Assembly: GCA_038203695.1 (NCBI GenBank)
Contig: JBBRDQ010000084.1
Location: 1-19,680 of the forward strand
Length of the DNA: 19,680 nt
Reading direction: 5' to 3'
DNA from: M3007 sp038203695
GTDB taxonomy: Bacteria > Bacteroidota > Bacteroidia > Chitinophagales > Saprospiraceae
Part shown: piece after piece, positions 15,955 through 19,680 of the stretch
Layout: every line of letters begins with the position of its first letter
How positions within the stretch are numbered: the first letter of the stretch is position 1
The notes under the pieces: generated by a model
The model's database searches: none
What the model saw: only the letters and a program-made list of their open reading frames with translations
Told to the model about the DNA's origin: nothing
Position numbers and translations under genes: made by a program

Positions 15955-16401
15955 TCAATTGCGCCGGATCAGCATCACGCCCGCAATGATCAGCATGACG
16001 CCCAGTACACGCGGCAGGTTGACAGATTTGACCGGCACATCCAGCAGACCGTAGTGATCGAGTACCAGGGTGAGCAGCATTTGTCCAGCAATAACCAGGC
16101 TAAAGGTGAGCGCCACGCCCAGCCGCGGAACCAATATTACTACTGCCGTGACAAAATAAGCGCCCATTAGTCCGCCCGTCCAGGCCACAGCCGGGGCATT
16201 TTTGAGATTTAAAATAGCCCGCAATGGTACGCTCGATACCAGACAATACACTAATAAGGTAACTGTGCCTACTAAGAAAGAGATGAGTGCAGAGAGCACC
16301 GGGTATTGCATAACCGCGGCTAATTTGCTGTTTACAGCGGCTTGCGTAGGCAGGATGGCACCGGCAAGCAGCGCCATGAGCAGAAAAATCCAGTTGGGCA
16401 T
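15955..16401 (-). CDS. DMT-family transporter, YdcZ/DUF606 type
   Basis: The product has 148 residues, matching the single five-helix unit of DUF606/YdcZ (PF04657). Hydrophobic segments lie at about 3-22, 36-57, 70-92, 96-114 and 128-145. The family pattern is visible. The first helix reads LLAGAILPTQAAVNSKLA, with the conserved Gln-Ala-x-x-Asn-x-x-Leu. The second is VLSALISFLVGTVTLLVYCLV. The third is WTGGLMGAYFVTAVVILVPRLGVALTFSLVIAGQMLLTLVLDHYGLL. The last is RVLGVMLIIAGVMLIRRN. This is a half-size member that must dimerise to make a channel. The substrate is unknown. It stands alone, with a terminator hairpin upstream. Confidence 0.9.
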   Translation of the reverse strand: MPNWIFLLMALLAGAILPTQAAVNSKLAAVMQYPVLSALISFLVGTVTLLVYCLVSSVPLRAILNLKNAPAVAWTGGLMGAYFVTAVVILVPRLGVALTFSLVIAGQMLLTLVLDHYGLLDVPVKSVNLPRVLGVMLIIAGVMLIRRN

Positions 16402-16489
16402 CGTACGATTCTTTTGAAAATAGATCGGCGCAAAGTTCCGGTTTTTATCAAGTGTCGGCGCTAACTTACCGATGGTTTTTACAACTACG

Positions 16490-16527
16490 CAGATCGCCCG
16501 GCAGTTTTTGGTCTGCCGGGCGATCTG
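16490..16527. terminator. Hairpin terminator between two minus-strand genes
   Basis: The exact 15-bp arms 16490-16504 (CAGATCGCCCGGCAG) and 16513-16527 enclose an 8-base loop TTTTTGGT. It lies 55 bases after the stop of the Cys-rich protein gene (16582) and before the YdcZ gene, where an intrinsic terminator is expected. The sequence past the stem on the minus strand is only mildly T-rich. Confidence 0.65.
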
Positions 16528-16581
16528 GTGCCCACCTTATTTTACATATTGTCCGGCGATATGCCTCCGGTACTATAATCC

Positions 16582-17031
16582 CTACAACGGGAAAATAATG
16601 CGGTAGCCTCCGTTCAGTTCCGCTACCTGATACTGGCCTGGCAGAATGGCATTGTGCGACAGACCGAGTTGCGTCGCAATATGTTCGGGCATCAGGCAAG
16701 TATCTTCTACTTTCAAAAAACCGTGGCGGAAATGATGTTTCAACAAGTGCGGGCACAAAAATTCGCGCGAAAAAGTCATGGTCAGCGTGTTACCATCTGC
16801 CGTAAAAAGTGCAGGTGCCAGTCGGCAGGTCTTTTTCAACATCACCGCACCGAGTCCGCCGCCATCGGCAATTTTGCAAATGCCCGTTCCGCTGCATCCG
16901 CTACGTGGAGAGCCAAAAACGACATCACATTGAAGAAAAGGGCGGTGGGAGAATTGATTGATGTTGGCACGCACCACAGCAGAACGGGAAAAAGATGCCA
17001 ATGGCATATCAAGTTTCGTAAAAGAACTCAT
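16582..17031 (-). CDS. Cys-rich hypothetical protein with GSPRSGCSGTGICKI motif
   Basis: The product has 149 residues from the ATG at 17031 (MSSFTKLDMPLASFS). An upstream GTG at 17079 would add sixteen residues and is less likely. It has six cysteines (35, 46, 52, 69, 93, 112). The most structured block is FLQCDVVFGSPRSGCSGTGICKI. It is followed by KKTCRLAPALFTADGNTLTMTFSREFLCPHLLKHHF and then FLKVEDTCLMPEHIATQLGL, ending in YQVAELNGGYRIIFPL. There is no signal peptide or membrane segment, so it is cytosolic. The Cys/His pattern could suit metal or cluster binding, but I recognise no named family. It is divergent from the cyanophycinase gene. Confidence 0.7.
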   Translation of the reverse strand: MSSFTKLDMPLASFSRSAVVRANINQFSHRPFLQCDVVFGSPRSGCSGTGICKIADGGGLGAVMLKKTCRLAPALFTADGNTLTMTFSREFLCPHLLKHHFRHGFLKVEDTCLMPEHIATQLGLSHNAILPGQYQVAELNGGYRIIFPL

Positions 17032-17069
17032 AATAGTGTTTGTTGCAATATGAAGTAATCGGTCCAAGC

Positions 17070-17097
17070 AGATAACCACATTTTTGGGTGGTTATCT
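17070..17097. repeat. Inverted repeat in the divergent intergenic region
   Basis: The exact 10-bp arms AGATAACCAC (17070-17079) and GTGGTTATCT (17088-17097) flank the loop ATTTTTGG. It lies 39 bases upstream of the Cys-rich protein start and 215 bases upstream of the cyanophycinase start. Further out, minus-strand TAACTTTG (17127-17134) fits the -7 consensus, which would place this hairpin inside the leader of the Cys-rich gene. It could be an operator or an RNA hairpin. Confidence 0.45.
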
Positions 17098-17126
17098 ACC
17101 AACTTAGAATTACAATATTTATTCCA

Positions 17127-17134
17127 CAAAGTTA
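17127..17134 (-). promoter_or_regulatory. Possible -7 element of the Cys-rich protein gene
   Basis: Read on the minus strand, this is TAACTTTG, a match to TAnnTTTG. It would give a leader of about 90 bases ahead of the ATG at 17031, including the 10-bp-arm hairpin at 17070-17097. No TTG was seen at the expected -33 distance. Confidence 0.35.
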
Positions 17135-17275
17135 TTCAAACGCTTTTTTTCGGCAGAATAGTACATTTCTACCATTTACCTACCCAAAATTAGTTAGTAT
17201 GGAATGCCTTATTTTTATCATATTTCCGATAATATACGTGCTGGAAAAAAGCACTGGATTGCGATTTCCGTACAA

Positions 17276-17283
17276 TACCTTTG
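17276..17283 (+). promoter_or_regulatory. -7 element TACCTTTG of the cyanophycinase gene
   Basis: This is an exact TAnnTTTG match, 28 bases before the ATG at 17312. A TTG at 17259-17261 is only 14 bases upstream of it, shorter than the usual 19. The box lies inside the longer in-frame reading from 17204, which argues that translation starts at 17312. Confidence 0.55.
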
Positions 17284-17311
17284 TTATTTTCAAAATAACA
17301 ATATTAGCACG

Positions 17312-18619
17312 ATGCGTTTACTCCTTTTGCTCCTTTCCGGCGGTCTTCTGCACAATCTTCCGGCGCAATCCTATCAAAGTTACGTTACCGGCGACACTTC
17401 GGATGTAACCACCCCCACTTCGGGCGGTATTGTGCTGATGGGCGGCGCTACTGAAAACGACAACGCCATGCGCTGGTTTTTACAGCAAAGCGGCGGCGGC
17501 GATATTTTGATCCTGCGTGCCAGTGGTTCAGACGGCTACAATGATTATCTGTATAGCGAACTGGGCGTGCCGGTCAATTCTGTTCAGACGATCGTCACAC
17601 CTACGGTCACTTCGGCCAATTTGCCCTACGTCATCAATAAAATACGGCAAGCCGAAGGGCTGTGGATTGCCGGAGGCGACCAAAGTAACTACGTAAATTT
17701 CTGGCGCAATACCGCTGTGGAAGCCGCCATTCGCTACCTGATTGAAGTGAAGAAAGCGCCCATTGGTGGTACAAGCGCGGGCATGGCCATTCAAGGCGAT
17801 GCTTATTTTGCCGCAATGAACGGTTCGATCACTTCGACCGAAGCGCTGCAGAACCCTTATGATACCAAAATGACGATCGGTTACCACGATTTTCTTAATC
17901 ACCCGCGGCTTGCCGGTGTCATCACCGATACGCACTACGACAACCCGGACCGCCGCGGCCGCCACGTGGCTTTTATGGCGCGGCTGGTAAAAGATTTTGG
18001 TATTCGCGCCTACGGCATCGCTTGTGAAGAATATACGGCCGTTTGTATAGACTCGGCCGGCATTGGGCATATTTTCGGCAAATACCCGACCCGCGAAGAT
18101 TATGTCTATTTCATGCAGACTACTTGCGAAGATGATTTCATGCCGGAACTTTGCAGCACCGGTCTGCCACTGCATTGGGAGCGCAACCAGGCGGCCCTTA
18201 AAGTTGTAAAAATACCCGCCCGCAATGATGGATCAACCACATTTGACCTGAATGACTGGAAAACATCGCTCGGAGAAGGAGCGGCTTGGGGAAACTGGTG
18301 GGTATCAGCCAATGGGATCTTGCAAACAACACCGTCTGTAGCACCCGATTGCACCACTGCTGTGCCGGTGCTTGCACCGGAATTACCGGTAACGATACAG
18401 ATGCTGAACGCTTCGCGCCAACTACACATCCAGATTGCGCCTGATTTACTTCCAGCGGTGGCTACGCTCTACGACTTCAGCGGCCGCACCCTGACAACCT
18501 GGACGATCCGGGAAGCCGATACGCTGCTCGCTATGGATCCCGCACTGCGTGGTGCGCATGCGTTGCGACTGACGACTACTAAAGGCGTGATTACCAAGTC
18601 CTTTATGGTAGGTGAATAA
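17312..18619 (+). CDS. Secreted cyanophycinase (peptidase family S51) with T9SS-like C-terminal domain
   Basis: The product has 435 residues from the ATG that opens a clean signal peptide (MRLLLLLLSGGLLHNLPAQS). An upstream ATG at 17204 would add 36 residues in front of the signal and is rejected. The S51 landmarks are in order: GGIVLMGGATEND (38-50), IAGGDQSNY (119-127), the nucleophile Ser155 in IGGTSAGMA, DTHYDNPDRRGR (206-217) and GIACEEYTAV (235-244). Cyanophycinases cleave the arginine-aspartate polymer cyanophycin to beta-Asp-Arg dipeptides. Residues about 360-435 (LYDFSGRTLTTWTIRE, then LRLTTTKGVITKSFMVGE) look like a type A T9SS sorting domain, so the enzyme is probably exported. No cyanophycin synthetase is in the window. 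An S51 dipeptidase activity is the alternative. Confidence 0.9.
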   Translation: MRLLLLLLSGGLLHNLPAQSYQSYVTGDTSDVTTPTSGGIVLMGGATENDNAMRWFLQQSGGGDILILRASGSDGYNDYLYSELGVPVNSVQTIVTPTVTSANLPYVINKIRQAEGLWIAGGDQSNYVNFWRNTAVEAAIRYLIEVKKAPIGGTSAGMAIQGDAYFAAMNGSITSTEALQNPYDTKMTIGYHDFLNHPRLAGVITDTHYDNPDRRGRHVAFMARLVKDFGIRAYGIACEEYTAVCIDSAGIGHIFGKYPTREDYVYFMQTTCEDDFMPELCSTGLPLHWERNQAALKVVKIPARNDGSTTFDLNDWKTSLGEGAAWGNWWVSANGILQTTPSVAPDCTTAVPVLAPELPVTIQMLNASRQLHIQIAPDLLPAVATLYDFSGRTLTTWTIREADTLLAMDPALRGAHALRLTTTKGVITKSFMVGE

Positions 18620-18623
18620 CAAA

Positions 18624-18664
18624 AAAGCGCGCTATTGTCTGATTTCACAGCAATAGCGCGCTTT
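18624..18664. terminator. Bidirectional hairpin terminator between convergent genes
   Basis: The exact 14-bp arms AAAGCGCGCTATTG (18624-18637) and CAATAGCGCGCTTT (18651-18664) flank a 13-base loop. The A-run before the stem and the T's after it give an intrinsic-terminator shape on both strands. It lies 5 bases after the cyanophycinase stop and 42 bases before the E2 gene stop. Confidence 0.8.
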
Positions 18665-18670
18665 CTCAAA

Positions 18671-18703
18671 AATTCGTAATTCGTAATTTTTAATTCGTAA
18701 TTC
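18671..18703. repeat. ATTCGTA-type heptamer repeat cluster
   Basis: Three copies of ATTCGTA occur close together between the terminator hairpin and the E2 stop: two in tandem (from 18672), then an AT-rich break, then a third at 18694-18700. Read on the minus strand this is the ATTACGA-type heptamer repeat found in many intergenic regions of bacterial genomes. It is noncoding; translation of it gives the typical NYELKITNYE artefact. Confidence 0.65.
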
Positions 18704-18705
18704 AC

Positions 18706-19680
18706 CTACACGTCCATCAACATACTGATCGGATCTTCGATCAGGTTTTTGACTTTGACCAGGAACGTAACCGAAGTAGAGCCGTCGATCACGCGGTGGT
18801 CGTAACTCAGCGCCAGGTACATCATCGGACGGATCTTGATTTCGCCGTTCACGACAATCGGGCGGTCTTTGATAGCGTGCATGCCCAGAATCGCGCTCTG
18901 TGGTTCGTTGATAATTGGTGTGCTCATCAAACTGCCAAAAATGCCGCCATTGGTAATGGTAAATGTTCCGCCGGTCATTTCTTCCAGCGACAATTTGCCG
19001 TCGCGGGCTTTGGTAGCCAGTTCTTTAAGTTTGAATTCTACGTCGCTAAAACGCAGGCTTTCCACATTACGGATCGGCGGCACCACCAGCCCCGTCGGCG
19101 TGCTGATGGCAAAACTGATATCCGCGAAATCGTGGTACACCACATCGTCGCCATCAAGGCGGGCATTGACGTCGGGCATTTCCAGCAACACTTTTGCACA
19201 GGCTTTCGCGAACAGCGACATAAACCCGAGTTTAATGCCGTATTTCTTCACAAAAGCCTCCTGGTATTTCTCGCGCAATTCCATCACGGCCGTCATATCC
19301 ACTTCATTGAAAGTGGTAAGCATAGCGGTATTGTTTTTAGCGCTGACCAGGCGTTTGGCGATCGTACGACGCATACGGGTCATGCGTTCGCGGCGTTCGT
19401 TGCGGGAATAGGGTACGGATGGACTGGGCGGCGGTTGCGGCGGCGAGGCAACAGGAGCCGACGTAGCAGCGGGTGCTACCGGCGTGGGTGCAGCCGGGGC
19501 TGCGGTTTTATTTTCCACGGCTTTTTGGGCATCGTCTTTGGTAATACGGCCGTCGCGGCCGGTGCCGCTAACATCTCCCGGATTCACACTGCCTTCCGTA
19601 AGAATTTTAGCGGCAGATAGTGAAGGCGTACCGGTAGCATAATTAGCGGTACTGGTGGCAGAAGCGGCCGGGGCTGGGGT
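18706..19680 (-). CDS. odhB: 2-oxoglutarate dehydrogenase E2 (dihydrolipoyl succinyltransferase), partial at right edge
   Basis: The frame is open from the window edge to the stop, about 324 residues; the lipoyl domain lies outside. What remains starts with an Ala/Pro/Ser/Thr linker. Next is the peripheral-subunit-binding domain (PSLSAAKILTEGSVNPGDVSGTGRDGRITKDDAQKAV), which docks E3. A second Ala/Pro linker leads to the catalytic domain from SRNERRERMTRMRRTIAKRL. TTFNEVDMTAVMELREKYQ, ARLDGDDVVYHDFADISFAISTPTGLVVPPIRN and the catalytic LSYDHRVIDG (His and Asp of HxxxDG) place it with the succinyl- rather than acetyltransferases. It acts in the TCA cycle, moving succinyl to CoA. The GTG at 19587 is an internal Val codon, not the start. 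Confidence 0.94.
   Translation of the reverse strand, partial: TPAPAASATSTANYATGTPSLSAAKILTEGSVNPGDVSGTGRDGRITKDDAQKAVENKTAAPAAPTPVAPAATSAPVASPPQPPPSPSVPYSRNERRERMTRMRRTIAKRLVSAKNNTAMLTTFNEVDMTAVMELREKYQEAFVKKYGIKLGFMSLFAKACAKVLLEMPDVNARLDGDDVVYHDFADISFAISTPTGLVVPPIRNVESLRFSDVEFKLKELATKARDGKLSLEEMTGGTFTITNGGIFGSLMSTPIINEPQSAILGMHAIKDRPIVVNGEIKIRPMMYLALSYDHRVIDGSTSVTFLVKVKNLIEDPISMLMDV

Noticed and set aside
16466..16756. Minus-strand open frame of 96 codons overlapping the end of the Cys-rich gene
   Set aside because: It runs through the terminator hairpin at 16490-16527 and is in a different frame from the better-supported gene.
17528..18175. Minus-strand open frame of 215 codons inside the cyanophycinase gene
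   Set aside because: It lies fully within a gene with complete catalytic motifs and has no recognisable features of its own.
18671..18703. Short repeats considered as a CRISPR array
   Set aside because: The units are 7 bases long and nearly tandem, with no unique spacers of about 30 bases.
18469..18705. Minus-strand open frame beginning MNYELKITNYEF
   Set aside because: This is the typical artefact of translating ATTACGA-type intergenic heptamer repeats; the rest overlaps the cyanophycinase gene and its terminator.
18796..19620. Long plus-strand open frame (274 codons) opposite the E2 gene
   Set aside because: It is the reverse shadow of a well-supported conserved gene; its product is His/Phe/Arg-rich with no domain.

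Overview
The window looks like a chromosomal segment of a Bacteroidota bacterium, probably near the Saprospiria/Chitinophagia. Three things support this. Two secreted proteins end in type IX secretion (T9SS) type A-like sorting domains, and there is a TonB-dependent receptor with an N-terminal carboxypeptidase-regulatory-like domain. Three intergenic -7 elements read TACCTTTG, an exact fit to the Bacteroidota TAnnTTTG consensus. Start codons mostly follow A-rich leaders rather than strong Shine-Dalgarno sites. Genes are dense and no gene-free stretch exceeds about 300 bases. The longest gaps are about 270-280 bases, upstream of the TonB receptor and upstream of the cyanophycinase. I saw no tRNA, rRNA, CRISPR array or insertion sequence.

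Layout. 1-1381 (+): the 3' end of a DAO-type FAD oxidoreductase, then an AsmA/DUF748-like membrane-anchored protein. 1497-1844 (+): a small acidic disordered protein. 1958-5593 (-): a lipoprotein of the vanadium haloperoxidase/PAP2 superfamily, preceded by a response regulator-histidine kinase pair. 5678-8104 (-): a large secreted parallel beta-helix protein with a T9SS tail. 8274-10174 (-): an SDR oxidoreductase, a TetR repressor and a small secreted protein in one apparent operon, headed by a 41-bp perfect palindrome that covers the -33 element. 10438-11195 (-): an overlapping xisH-xisI pair closed by a strong hairpin terminator. 11465-14652 (+): a TonB-dependent receptor and a head-GIN/DUF2807 lipoprotein. 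14717-17031 (-): a frameshifted F420/NADP oxidoreductase-like gene, a small lipoprotein, a YdcZ-type transporter and an unrecognised Cys-rich protein. 17312-18619 (+): a secreted cyanophycinase with a T9SS-like tail. 18706-19680 (-): the C-terminal part of the 2-oxoglutarate dehydrogenase E2 subunit, entering from the right edge.

How the genes work together. Most of the window is housekeeping or envelope function. Two features stand out. One is the xisHI pair, a PD-(D/E)XK-like protein plus partner known mainly from cyanobacteria, found here with no visible excision element or recombinase. The other is the SDR-TetR operon, whose control region can be read almost completely from sequence. The secreted cyanophycinase and the cyanobacterial-type xisHI pair together hint, as inference only, at an ecology close to cyanobacteria.
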